64,000 bases of DNA from Cupriavidus oxalaticus (GTDB taxonomy: Bacteria > Pseudomonadota > Gammaproteobacteria > Burkholderiales > Burkholderiaceae), in assembly GCF_004768545.1 (NCBI RefSeq), contig NZ_CP038634.1, forward strand, positions 1,798,001 through 1,862,000, written 5' to 3'. A program made the position numbers and the translations under genes. Of this stretch, positions 8,854-16,286 are shown piece by piece; position 1 is the first letter of the stretch; each line of letters opens with the position of its first letter. Under the pieces are notes generated by a model. The model was not told the origin of the DNA. It did no database searches and saw only the letters and a list, made by a program, of their open reading frames with translations.

Positions 8854-9858
8854 ATGACCCGCTACTTTGCCTTCAACGGCGACGCCGACGGCCTGTGTGC
8901 CCTGCAGCAGCTGCGCCTGGCCCGTCGTTTGCACCCCGGCGATGCGGCGCTGGTCACCGGCGTCAAGCGCGATATCCGCCTGCTCGAGCGGATCGACGCC
9001 TGTGCCGGAGATACCGTGACGGCGCTGGACATCTCGCTCGAACAGAACCGCGACGGGCTGCTGCGGCTGCTCGCCGCCGGTGCGCAGGTGGACTACTTCG
9101 ACCACCACCACGCCGGCGAGCTGCCGTCGCATGCCGGTCTGCGCGCGCATATCGACGAAAGCGCGGCGGTCTGCACCAGCATCCTGGTCGACCGCCACCT
9201 CGACGGGCGCCACCGGCGCTGGGCGATCACCGCCGCCTTTGGCGACAACCTCGGCGACGTGGCGCGCGCGATGGCGGCGCAGGCGCGGCTGGACGCGCGC
9301 GAAACCCTGATGCTGGAACGGCTCGGCACCTGCCTGAACTACAACGCGTATGGCGAGTGCGTGGCGGACCTGCATTGCGATCCCGCCGAGCTGGCGCAGC
9401 ACATGCTGCCGTTCGCCGACCCGCTGGAGTTCGCCGCGCAGTGCGCCACCTACGCGCTGCTGTGCGATGGCTACGAGGACGACATGGCCCAGGCGCGCCG
9501 CCTGTCGCCCGTGCATGAAGTCCCCGGCGCCGCGCTGCTGGTGCTGCCGGACGCACCGTGGGCACGGCGCGCGATCGGTGTGCTGGCCAACGAGCTGGTG
9601 CGCGGACGTCCCGGCGATGCGATCGGCCTGCTGTCGCCCAAATCCGGCGGCGGCTTTGCGGTCAGCGTGCGCGTGCCGGCGCACAGCATCACCGGTGCGG
9701 CCGACTTCTGCCGCGCCTTCGAGACCGGAGGCGGCCGGCGCCTGGCCGGGGGCATCAACCACCTGCCCGACGCCGAAGTGGAGCGCTTCACGCGCAGCTT
9801 TGCCGACTGCTTCGGCGCGCCGTTCAACCAGGCTGGCCCGGCGGGACAAACTCCGTAA
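8854..9858 (+). CDS. DHH-family phosphoesterase, 334 aa
   Basis: DHH-superfamily metal-dependent phosphoesterase: motif F-N-G-D-A-D-G-L near residues 6-13, the D-H-H-H motif near residue 87 (Y-F-D-H-H-H), a G-D-N-L-G-D segment, and a C-terminal DHHA1-like G-G-G-R-R-L-A-G-G loop in which Arg stands where His is usual. Relatives such as NrnA hydrolyse nano-RNA and 3'-phosphoadenosine 5'-phosphate (PAP), the by-product of sulfotransferases, so PAP removal is a possible role in this operon. Against this, related DHH genes are common in beta-proteobacteria outside such clusters, and no clear ribosome site precedes the ATG. Its 3' end overlaps the converging RibBA-like gene by 35 bp. Confidence 0.75.
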   Translation: MTRYFAFNGDADGLCALQQLRLARRLHPGDAALVTGVKRDIRLLERIDACAGDTVTALDISLEQNRDGLLRLLAAGAQVDYFDHHHAGELPSHAGLRAHIDESAAVCTSILVDRHLDGRHRRWAITAAFGDNLGDVARAMAAQARLDARETLMLERLGTCLNYNAYGECVADLHCDPAELAQHMLPFADPLEFAAQCATYALLCDGYEDDMAQARRLSPVHEVPGAALLVLPDAPWARRAIGVLANELVRGRPGDAIGLLSPKSGGGFAVSVRVPAHSITGAADFCRAFETGGGRRLAGGINHLPDAEVERFTRSFADCFGAPFNQAGPAGQTP

Positions 9859-10945
9859 CCTCCAGGTCGAAGCCGGTGACCGCGCGGTAAGGCACCGGAT
9901 GGCTGAGCAGGCGCAGCTTGTGCGCGCCCACATCGCGCAGGATCTGCGCCCCGACCCCCAGCGCGCGCTGCGCGAAGGCCGGCGCCGGCGCGGCGGCAGG
10001 CGGCGCGGCCAGCCGCGCCAGCCGCTGCTGCGGCGATTCGCGCTCGTCCAGCAGCACCAGCACGCCGCAGCCCTCGGCGCCGATGCGGGCGAGCGAGCGT
10101 TCCAGGTTCCAGGCGGGCTGAGAGGTGGACTGCGCCGGCGTGCCGAAGGCCAGCACGTCGCGCTGCATTTCCACCGCCTGCACGCGCGTCAGTACCGGCC
10201 TGGACGGATCGGGCTCGCCCAGCACCAATGCCAGGTGCAGCGCGTCGGCAGGGGCGTCGTGGTAGGCGTGCACGGTGAAGCGCCCGAACGGCGTATCCAG
10301 CCCGGTCGAGCAGGTACGGCGCAGCGCGCCTTCGGTCAGCAGCCGGTGGTGGATCAGCCCGCTGATCGAGACCGCGGCTAACCCGTGGCGTTGCGCAAAC
10401 GCCAGCAGGCCGGGGCCGCGCAGCAGGTCGCCGTCGTCATCAAGCAGCATCGCATAGGCGCCGGCGGCGACACGCCCGGCCAGCCGCGGCAGGTCGGAGC
10501 AGGCCTCGGCAAAGCCGGCGCGGCGCAGCACGCCGTCGGCCTGCGCTACCACCGGAAAGATGTGTCCCGGCTGGACCAGGTCTGCCGGTTGGGCGCGCGC
10601 CGCTGCCGCCACGCGCAGCGTCAGCGCCCGGTCCGCCGCGGAAATGCCGGTGCTGACGCCGGTGGCCGCTTCGATCGACACCGTGTAGCGCTCGCGCTGG
10701 CGCTGGCTGGCGGCCATCGGCGGCAACTGCAGCCGGTCGCGGCGCGCCTCGGTGATGGCCATGCAGACCAGGCCGCGCGCCTCGGCGGCCATGAAGTTGA
10801 CGTCGGCCTCGGTGGTGCGTTCGGCGGTAACCAGCACGCAGCCGGTGGCCTCGGTGGTCTCGTCCTCGATCACCACCACGCGCTGGCCAGCGGCCAGTGC
10901 GGCAAGCACGTCGGCCATCGGCGGCAAGGCGTTGGCCGTGCTCAT
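9824..10945 (-). CDS. RibBA-like protein with degenerate active sites in both domains
   Basis: A 373-residue protein with the layout of RibBA: an N-terminal 3,4-dihydroxy-2-butanone-4-phosphate synthase domain (to about residue 205) and a C-terminal GTP-cyclohydrolase-II-like domain. The fold signatures remain (Y-T-V-S-I-E-A-A-T-G-V-S-T-G; Q-P-G-H-I-F-P-V; L-G-V-G-A-Q-I-L). The acidic loop normally reading D-D-E-x-R-E-N-E-G-D is here E-D-E-T-T-E-A-T-G-C, the usual G-G-H-T-E-A is A-G-F-A-E-A, and the GCHII zinc cysteines are missing (R-V-Q-A-V-E-M instead of R-V-H-S-E-C). Both activities are therefore doubtful. The ATG overlaps the hydrolase stop (ATGA at 10945-10942), so it is coupled to that gene. 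Confidence 0.8.
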   Translation of the reverse strand: MSTANALPPMADVLAALAAGQRVVVIEDETTEATGCVLVTAERTTEADVNFMAAEARGLVCMAITEARRDRLQLPPMAASQRQRERYTVSIEAATGVSTGISAADRALTLRVAAAARAQPADLVQPGHIFPVVAQADGVLRRAGFAEACSDLPRLAGRVAAGAYAMLLDDDGDLLRGPGLLAFAQRHGLAAVSISGLIHHRLLTEGALRRTCSTGLDTPFGRFTVHAYHDAPADALHLALVLGEPDPSRPVLTRVQAVEMQRDVLAFGTPAQSTSQPAWNLERSLARIGAEGCGVLVLLDERESPQQRLARLAAPPAAAPAPAFAQRALGVGAQILRDVGAHKLRLLSHPVPYRAVTGFDLEVTEFVPPGQPG

Positions 10946-11895
10946 GCTGCCTCCTGCCGGCTGCTGCCGAACGCGTGGCGCAGCGCCGCTGCGGCCGCAT
11001 CCAGTGCGTCGCTGGCGGCATCGATCACGCCCTGCATGCTGATGAAGCCATGGAACTGCCCCGGCCAGCGGCGCACGGTGGCGCTGCTGGCCGCGCGCTG
11101 CAGCGCTTCGCCGTAGCCTTCGCCCTGGTCGCGCAGCGGGTCGTACTCGGCGGTGATGATGGTGGCCGGTGGCAAGCCATGCAGGTCGCGCTGGCGCAGC
11201 GGGCTGGCGCGCACGTCCGCGGCATCGGCGCGATTGCCGAGATACTGGGCGCGATACCAGTCCAGTTCCGCCGCGCTCAGGAAGTAGCCGGTTGCGCATT
11301 CGCGGTAGCTGGCGCTGCCGGTCGCGGCATCGGTGCAGTCCAGGTAAGGGTAGAGCAGCAGTTGGTGCCGCAGGGCAATGCCGCTGCCGCGCACCTGCTG
11401 GCAGGCTACGGCGGCGAGGTTGCCACCGGCGCTGTCGCCCGCCACGGCGATCCGCGCCGGATCCGCACCCAGTTGCGCCGCATGCGCAGCCGCCCATCGC
11501 ACCGCCGCGACCGCGTCTTCCGCGGCGGCCGGGAAGCGCGCTTCCGGCGCGAGCCGGTAGTCGACCGACAGCACCAGCGCGCCGCTGCGGCGCGCCAGGC
11601 TGCGGCAGATGTTGTCGTGCGAATCGAGGCCGCACAGCACGAAGCCGCCGCCGTGGAAATAGATCACCAGCGGCAGCGCGGCGCTGTCGTCCGGCCGGTA
11701 CAGGCGCGCCCGCAGCGGGCCGGCCGCACCGTCCAGGATCAGGTCGTGCTGCGCGGCGATGGCATCGCCGGGTGCGAATCCGGGCATGGCCGCCAGCGCG
11801 GCACGGTAGTCGGCGGCGCGCAGCGTGGAGAAGTCGGGGCTGGGCAAGGCGGCCATGGCATCAAGCATGGCGCGGGCCTGGGGGTCGAGCGGCAT
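10942..11895 (-). CDS. Alpha/beta hydrolase of the hormone-sensitive-lipase family
   Basis: A 317-residue esterase/lipase-type enzyme. It shows the oxyanion-hole motif H-G-G-G-F (near residue 75), the nucleophile elbow G-D-S-A-G-G (near 147), an acidic residue in Y-D-P-L-R-D and the catalytic His in F-H-G-F near the C-terminus. The start at 11895 is preceded by GGGAGACACC; an upstream in-frame ATG at 11925 has no ribosome site. It would cleave a carboxylic ester of a bulky alcohol; a steroid ester is plausible from context. It is not the meta-cleavage hydrolase HsaD/TesD, whose nucleophile elbow and length differ. It is the second gene of a three-gene minus-strand operon. Confidence 0.87.
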   Translation of the reverse strand: MPLDPQARAMLDAMAALPSPDFSTLRAADYRAALAAMPGFAPGDAIAAQHDLILDGAAGPLRARLYRPDDSAALPLVIYFHGGGFVLCGLDSHDNICRSLARRSGALVLSVDYRLAPEARFPAAAEDAVAAVRWAAAHAAQLGADPARIAVAGDSAGGNLAAVACQQVRGSGIALRHQLLLYPYLDCTDAATGSASYRECATGYFLSAAELDWYRAQYLGNRADAADVRASPLRQRDLHGLPPATIITAEYDPLRDQGEGYGEALQRAASSATVRRWPGQFHGFISMQGVIDAASDALDAAAAALRHAFGSSRQEAA

Positions 11896-11940
11896 GGTGT
11901 CTCCCGGTTGCGGTTGAGGATTCAAGTTCGGAGCGCGATC

Positions 11941-12750
11941 TCAGAGCGCGAAGGCCGGCTGGCTGCCGGCGGCAATGCCTTGCGCGCGCGCCAGCGCGGC
12001 GTGCGCCGCCTGCTCGTGCGGCAGGATCCAGAAGCGGCCGGCCGACACGCCGTCGAGGATCACGCGCGCGACCTCGTCCGGCGTCATGCCGGCGGCAATG
12101 CCGCTGCGCAGCGCGCCGTTCATCTGGTTCACCTCCTGCGGCCCGGCGCCGTCCAGGCCCGCGGCAATGCCGGTGGCGACCGGGCCGGGGCAGACCACCG
12201 ACACCCGGATCGGCAGGCCGGCCGCCTGCAGCTCCAGCGCCAGTCCTTCGCTGAGCGCTACCACGCCCTGCTTGGACAGCGTGTAGGGCGCCAGCCAGGG
12301 GCCGACCGCGAGCCCGGCCATCGACGCCACGTTGACGATATGGCCCGAACCCTGCGCCGCCATGCGCGGCACGAAGCAGCGCAGTGCGTACAGCACGCTC
12401 CACAGGTTGATGCGCAGCACGCGCTCAAAGACCTCCGGCGCCAGCTCCCAGCAGCGGCCCGTGGCCAGCACCCCGGCGTTGTTGACTAGCAGGTCGACAC
12501 GGCCCAGGCGCAGGAAGGCTTCAGCGCACAGGTGCTCCATCTGCCGCAAGTCGGATACGTCGGTCGGGACCGCGATCGCGATGGCGCCCTGGCCGGCAAG
12601 CGCCGCGCGCGTCGCTTCGAGCGCGTCGGCGTCGATGTCCGCCAGTGCCAGCGCATAGCCCTGCGCCGCCAATGCATGCGCCAGCGCGCCGCCGATGCCG
12701 CTGCCCGCACCGGTAATCACTGCGGCCTGCTGCCGCGGGTTTGCCGCCAT
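11941..12750 (-). CDS. SDR-family oxidoreductase, 269 aa
   Basis: A classical SDR: T-G-A-G-S-G-I-G cofactor loop near residues 13-20, L-V-N-N-A-G near 88, active-site S (N-V-A-S-M-A-G) and Y-T-L-S-K near 155-159. The D-I-D-A-D after beta-strand 2 suggests NAD(H). It lacks the usual C-terminal D-G-G segment and instead has an extended tail (D-G-V-S-A-G-R-F-W-I-L-P), as in retinol- and sterol-type SDRs. The start at 12750 is preceded by GGAGAACCATCACC. It leads the operon SDR-hydrolase-RibBA-like, divergent from LuxR gene 2 across a 450-bp operator-bearing region. The substrate is unknown. Confidence 0.85.
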   Translation of the reverse strand: MAANPRQQAAVITGAGSGIGGALAHALAAQGYALALADIDADALEATRAALAGQGAIAIAVPTDVSDLRQMEHLCAEAFLRLGRVDLLVNNAGVLATGRCWELAPEVFERVLRINLWSVLYALRCFVPRMAAQGSGHIVNVASMAGLAVGPWLAPYTLSKQGVVALSEGLALELQAAGLPIRVSVVCPGPVATGIAAGLDGAGPQEVNQMNGALRSGIAAGMTPDEVARVILDGVSAGRFWILPHEQAAHAALARAQGIAAGSQPAFAL

Positions 12751-13204
12751 GGTGATGGTTCTCCGTAGGAAAAAGACGTGGAAAAAGGCGGGGATTGCCG
12801 CCCATGCACGACTTGTAGCGGCGCCGCGGCGGCGCGGCATCGTCTGTTTGGGTGGGGCGGCGCCACCTGGCGTCATGCGGATTCACATGGCGTCACATGG
12901 CACCCCATGACGCCTAGGGGTTTGCCCGCAGCCGGACGGCCATGGGTTGGTCCTTAGTCTGTTTGGAGTATGTGTTTGCGCCGCCGGCGCGTGAGGATTG
13001 GCCTGTCCCTCGGGACTAGTCCGGCATGCGTGCCATGCCGGCGTGGACTAGGGCAAACCATGAAGGCGGGGGGCAAGCCGCGACCCCTGCGCCGTCCCTA
13101 TAATCGGGGCACAAAAAAAGGGCCACAGAGCCCGCACAGGAAGGCCAGCCGACCGGCACGTCCGGTGCGCTGCGCACGCCACAATGGAGACAGAGGAAAT
13201 GCTG
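12751..13204. promoter_or_regulatory. Divergent control region of the SDR operon and LuxR gene 2
   Basis: No gene is seen here. The region contains several operator-like palindromes: TAGTCT-GTTT-GGAGTA at 12955-12970, CTGTCC-CTCG-GGACTA at 13003-13018, and a wider inverted repeat from CTAGTCC (13016) to GGACTAG (13051) with CATGCCGG-type arms. A weaker half-site, AGACGA on the minus strand, lies at 12845-12840. A consensus -10, TATAAT, lies at 13099-13104. The clustering suggests stronger or more complex control than at single-site promoters. Confidence 0.55.
13099..13104 (+). promoter_or_regulatory. TATAAT -10 element of LuxR gene 2
   Basis: Perfect -10 hexamer in the context CCCTATAATC, which recurs before LuxR gene 3 (30626-30631). 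No good -35 is visible 17 bp upstream, so an activator may be needed. Confidence 0.5.
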
Positions 13205-14386
13205 ATGGAGGCGAGCCACAATCAGGCAGCCGCGCACCTGTTCGCGCAGACGACGGTGTCGCTGTCTGACTTCAGCGCGTTGCTGGGCAATATCTACCAG
13301 GGACCGATGGAGCAGGTGCCATGGGGCAAGGCGCTGGAGCAGATCCGCAGGCAGCTCGACGCCAACTACGTCACGCTGATCCTGCGTTCGCCGGCCACGG
13401 ACCGGCGCGGGCTCATGATCAATGCCTCGGAGCATGGCGGTTCGACCCTGCCGGGGGAGACCTCGTACAACAACTACTACTACGCGCTCGATCCCTTCAT
13501 CGGCCTGCCGTCGGACCGGGTGGTGACCATCGACGAGCATCTAGGGCCGGGCGTCTGGTGCCAGAGCGAGATCTACCTGCAGTTCCTCAAGGACGTCGGC
13601 ATCCGCTACATCCTGGGCGCGGACCTGCGTACCGACGACGGCGTCGAATGCCGCTTCCGTGTCTGCCGCAAGCATGAGGGCCGCGATTTCTCGGCCGCGG
13701 ACAAGGCGCTGTGCACCGCGCTGCTGCCGCACCTGAAGCGCGCGGTGGACCTGCATTCGCGCCTCGACGTGGTGGAGTCGGAGCGCACCGTCTATGCCAG
13801 CGCCATCGACCGCATGCTGGTCGGCATGGTGATCCTGGACGAGACCGGCGCCATCATCAAGACCAACGCCGCGGCCGACGAGATCCTGGGCGCCAAGGAC
13901 GGCATCCGGATTGCCAAGGGCGGGCTGGACGTCGAGTACGGCCAGGAGAACCGCAAGTTCCAGCGCCTGCTGCGCCAGGCAATGATGGGGCACCTGGGCA
14001 CCGCGCCGGCGGTGATGGAGGCGATGTCGATCACGCGTCCGTCCGGCAGCGCCAGGCTGGGCGTGCTGATCCGCACCATCCCGCTCAGCGAGTGGTCGGA
14101 GGACAACCGCAAGCGCCCGGCCTGCGTGGTCTTCATCCGCGATCCGGAGCGGCGCTCGCAGGCCTCGCACGATGTGGTGCGCCAGCTGTTCGACTTCACG
14201 CCGGCGGAGACGCAACTGGCGCTGCAGCTGGCCAACGGGCTCACGCTCGACGAAGCCGCCGATGAACTCGGCATCAGCAAGAACACGGCACGCGCGCACC
14301 TGCGCGCGATCTTCTCCAAGACCGGCGTGACCCGGCAGGCCACGCTGGTGCGCATGCTGCTGAGCAGCGTGATTTCGCTGGGCTGA
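13205..14386 (+). CDS. LuxR-type transcriptional regulator 2 (TeiR/TesR-like)
   Basis: A regulator of about 393 residues, closely related to LuxR 3 throughout and more distantly to LuxR 1. The N-terminal region has the shared Y-Q-G-P-M-E-Q-V-P-W motif; the last 60 residues are a LuxR-type DNA-binding domain (F-T-P-A-E-T-Q-L-A-L-Q ... T-A-R-A-H-L-R-A-I-F-S-K-T-G-V-T-R-Q). The start is uncertain: ATG codons at 13184, 13199 and 13205 are in frame, and GAGGA at 13193-13197 is best spaced for 13205. The family parallel is TeiR/TesR, the activator of steroid genes in Comamonas testosteroni. It lies centrally, divergent from the SDR-hydrolase operon and upstream of the hsaA-kstD operon. The effector-binding region resembles no domain whose ligand I can name. 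Confidence 0.87.
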   Translation: MEASHNQAAAHLFAQTTVSLSDFSALLGNIYQGPMEQVPWGKALEQIRRQLDANYVTLILRSPATDRRGLMINASEHGGSTLPGETSYNNYYYALDPFIGLPSDRVVTIDEHLGPGVWCQSEIYLQFLKDVGIRYILGADLRTDDGVECRFRVCRKHEGRDFSAADKALCTALLPHLKRAVDLHSRLDVVESERTVYASAIDRMLVGMVILDETGAIIKTNAAADEILGAKDGIRIAKGGLDVEYGQENRKFQRLLRQAMMGHLGTAPAVMEAMSITRPSGSARLGVLIRTIPLSEWSEDNRKRPACVVFIRDPERRSQASHDVVRQLFDFTPAETQLALQLANGLTLDEAADELGISKNTARAHLRAIFSKTGVTRQATLVRMLLSSVISLG

Positions 14387-14394
14387 TGTAAGCG

Positions 14395-14739
14395 TCAGGG
14401 CTTTGCGCTGAGCACCAGCGCAAAGCCCTGCGGGGTCTGCAGTACCGCGCGGGTCTCATGCGGGCCCTGCGCCGCGGGCAGCGTCACGCTGGCCCCCGCA
14501 CCCACCAGCCGCGCAATCGCCGCGGCAAAGTCTTTCCCCTCATCCACCTTGAACGCGAGCGCGGGCTGGTCGACCAGCCGTTCTTCACCGGCCACCAGCG
14601 CCAGCGTCAGCGCGCCCGCGTCCAGCGCGCAATAGCGGTCGCCGTCGCGAAATTTCACGGCGAGTCCGAGTCCTTGCGTGAAGAACGGCAGCGCGGTGTC
14701 GATGTCCGTGACGGGGTAAAGCAGCAGTCTGGCTTGCAT
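14395..14739 (-). CDS. VOC (glyoxalase/bleomycin-resistance fold) protein, 114 aa
   Basis: A small vicinal-oxygen-chelate protein: one beta-alpha-beta-beta-beta module repeated, with the typical opening L-L-L-Y-P-V-T-D-I-D-T-A-L-P-F-F and the ending T-P-Q-G-F-A-L-V-L. Few obvious metal ligands are present, so it may bind rather than transform its ligand. The ATG at 14739 has AGGACCAGGACAC upstream. It converges with LuxR gene 2, only 8 bp apart. Its own 3' coding end forms a strong hairpin that could terminate both genes. Function unknown. Confidence 0.75.
   Translation of the reverse strand: MQARLLLYPVTDIDTALPFFTQGLGLAVKFRDGDRYCALDAGALTLALVAGEERLVDQPALAFKVDEGKDFAAAIARLVGAGASVTLPAAQGPHETRAVLQTPQGFALVLSAKP
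14397..14429. terminator. Bidirectional terminator-like hairpin
   Basis: Perfect 14-bp stem (AGGGCTTTGCGCTG at 14397-14410 with its complement at 14416-14429) and a 5-base loop, between the convergent LuxR gene 2 and the VOC gene. It overlaps the last codons of the VOC gene. No long U-tract follows, so termination efficiency is uncertain. Confidence 0.65.
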
Positions 14740-14817
14740 GTGTCCTGGTCCTTTCGAAGGTCAAAAGCGGGCATCGTTGCCCGCGAATCATGATAGGGAT
14801 GGGCCAGGCACTGCTCA

Positions 14818-14833
14818 TAATCCAATCAGACGA
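14818..14833 (+). promoter_or_regulatory. Predicted operator of the LLM oxidoreductase gene, TAATCC-AATC-AGACGA
   Basis: One mismatch in each half-site; followed by TGTT. It lies 121 bp before the ATG at 14955 in a 215-bp intergenic stretch shared with the divergent VOC gene. A weak -10 (CACACT at 14856-14861) stands at the usual distance. Confidence 0.5.
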
Positions 14834-14954
14834 TGTTGCAACGCCTTGCGCCGCCCACACTGCAAGCACACAGGCCGCTTCCGGCCCGAGGCGCGGCAAC
14901 CGGCGGCGTCCCGGCAGCGGTCCTGAACCATCAATGCCAGGGAAGGGGACTGCA

Positions 14955-16106
14955 ATGCGTTTTTCGCTGATCTATGAAGCACAGACCGTCGATGCCTCGC
15001 GCGCCGGCGACCACAAGGTGTTCGATGAAATCATGGAACAGGTGGTGCTGGCCGAGGACATGGGCTTCGACGTGGTCTGGGCGGTCGAGCACACCGCGCT
15101 GACCAACTACGCGCACATGAGCGCGCCGGAGACTTTCCTCGCCTTTGTCGCCGGGCGCACGCAGCGCATCGGCATCGGCCACGGCGTGGTGTGCCTGCCG
15201 CCGGCGATGAACCACCCGGTCAAGGTGGCCGAGCGCATCGCCACGCTCGACATCCTGTCCGGCGGCCGCGTGCACTTCGGCGTGGGCAAGGGCGGCACGC
15301 AGCAGGAGGCGGGCACGTTCGGCTACGACCTGAACAGCCTGCACCCGATGATCGACGAGTCGATGTACCTGATCCCGAGGATCATGACGCAGGACGAGAT
15401 CGAGCACGATGGCGAGTTCATCAAGATCCCGCGCCGCCCGATCCACCCCAAGCCGCGCCAGGACCCGCATCCGCTGATGTACCTGGCCTGCACTAATGCC
15501 GATACGCTGCAGCGCGCCGGCGCGCGCGGCATGGGCGCGCTGGTGCTCGGCTTTGGCGGCCCCGAGGATGTGGCGAAGAAGAACGAGATCTATCGCGCCG
15601 CGTGGGAAAGCCGCAAGGCCGAGGACCAGGTGGGCTTCCGCCCGCACCAGCACCTGGCGGCGCTGTGCCCGACCATCGTGCTGGAAGACGGCCTGGCTGC
15701 GCGCAAGATCGGCATCAAGGGCCAGCGCTATTTCATGGAGTCGCTGTCGTACTGGTATGCCGGCGGCGAGCGCCCGGATCCGTCCGCGTGGGACGACGAG
15801 CATGTCACCGCCACCGACGCGCAGGGCAAGGCCGTCATCAATACCAGGTTCGCTTCCGAGAAGGTCTCGGTCGACTTCAGCGACCCCTCGATGATGATGC
15901 TGAACCCGAACCATGCCTACGGCACGGTGGAGGATTGCATCGGCTACGTGCAGCGGCTGATCGATGCCGGCGCCGACGAGATCCTGTTTATCTGCCAGAT
16001 GGGCACGGTGCCGCAGTGGGCGCAGATGGAGACCATCCGCAATATCGGCGAGCACGTGATCCCGCATTTCCGCAAGCAGGGCCGCAAGCTGAGCGCGGTG
16101 GCGTGA
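14955..16106 (+). CDS. LLM-class flavin-dependent oxidoreductase (bacterial luciferase-like), 383 aa
   Basis: A luciferase-like TIM-barrel monooxygenase: N-terminal F-S-L-I-Y-E-A-Q, the G-F-D-V-V-W-A-V-E-H-T motif near residues 40-50, and R-I-G-I-G-H-G-V-V-C-L-P with H-P-V-K-V-A-E-R-I-A-T-L-D-I-L-S-G-G-R around 80-110, all family hallmarks. Such enzymes use reduced FMN (or F420) supplied by a separate reductase; the HsaB-type reductase of the next operon could serve. Reactions include oxygenation and Baeyer-Villiger chemistry; the substrate here is unknown. GGAAGGGGACTGC precedes the ATG; a longer frame from 14790 crosses the promoter. It is transcribed alone, ending before a palindromic repeat. 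Confidence 0.87.
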   Translation: MRFSLIYEAQTVDASRAGDHKVFDEIMEQVVLAEDMGFDVVWAVEHTALTNYAHMSAPETFLAFVAGRTQRIGIGHGVVCLPPAMNHPVKVAERIATLDILSGGRVHFGVGKGGTQQEAGTFGYDLNSLHPMIDESMYLIPRIMTQDEIEHDGEFIKIPRRPIHPKPRQDPHPLMYLACTNADTLQRAGARGMGALVLGFGGPEDVAKKNEIYRAAWESRKAEDQVGFRPHQHLAALCPTIVLEDGLAARKIGIKGQRYFMESLSYWYAGGERPDPSAWDDEHVTATDAQGKAVINTRFASEKVSVDFSDPSMMMLNPNHAYGTVEDCIGYVQRLIDAGADEILFICQMGTVPQWAQMETIRNIGEHVIPHFRKQGRKLSAVA

Positions 16107-16130
16107 ACGTTTGCTGATCGATGGTTTGCT

Positions 16131-16156
16131 CCCCTCTCCCGCGAGCGGGAGAGGGG
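16131..16156. repeat. GC-rich palindromic repeat (copy 2 of 4)
   Basis: Hairpin with perfect 12-bp arms (CCCCTCTCCCGC at 16131-16142, complement at 16145-16156) and a GA loop, 25 bp after the stop of the LLM gene. It is well placed to end transcription of that gene or stabilise its mRNA. Confidence 0.7.
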
Positions 16157-16204
16157 GGCCGGGGGAGAGGGCCGGCGCATCCACGAAGTGCCGCAGGAAA
16201 CAGC

Positions 16205-16220
16205 TAGTCCCATCAGACGA
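16205..16220 (+). promoter_or_regulatory. Predicted operator of the hsaA-kstD operon, TAGTCC-CATC-AGACGA
   Basis: Left half perfect, right half with one change, followed by TGG. It is 66 bp upstream of the GTG start at 16287. The -10 at the standard distance is poor (AAACAT, 16243-16248), which suits an activator-dependent promoter. Confidence 0.65.
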
Positions 16221-16286
16221 TGGCGCCCCGCCCGCCCGATGCAAACATCAACGCCAGCCACAAGACAAAGCGAAAAGGAGACCGCG

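Noticed and set aside
10942..11895. The alpha/beta hydrolase as HsaD/TesD
   Set aside because: It has the H-G-G-G-F and G-D-S-A-G-G motifs of the hormone-sensitive-lipase family; meta-cleavage hydrolases have a different oxyanion region and nucleophile elbow.
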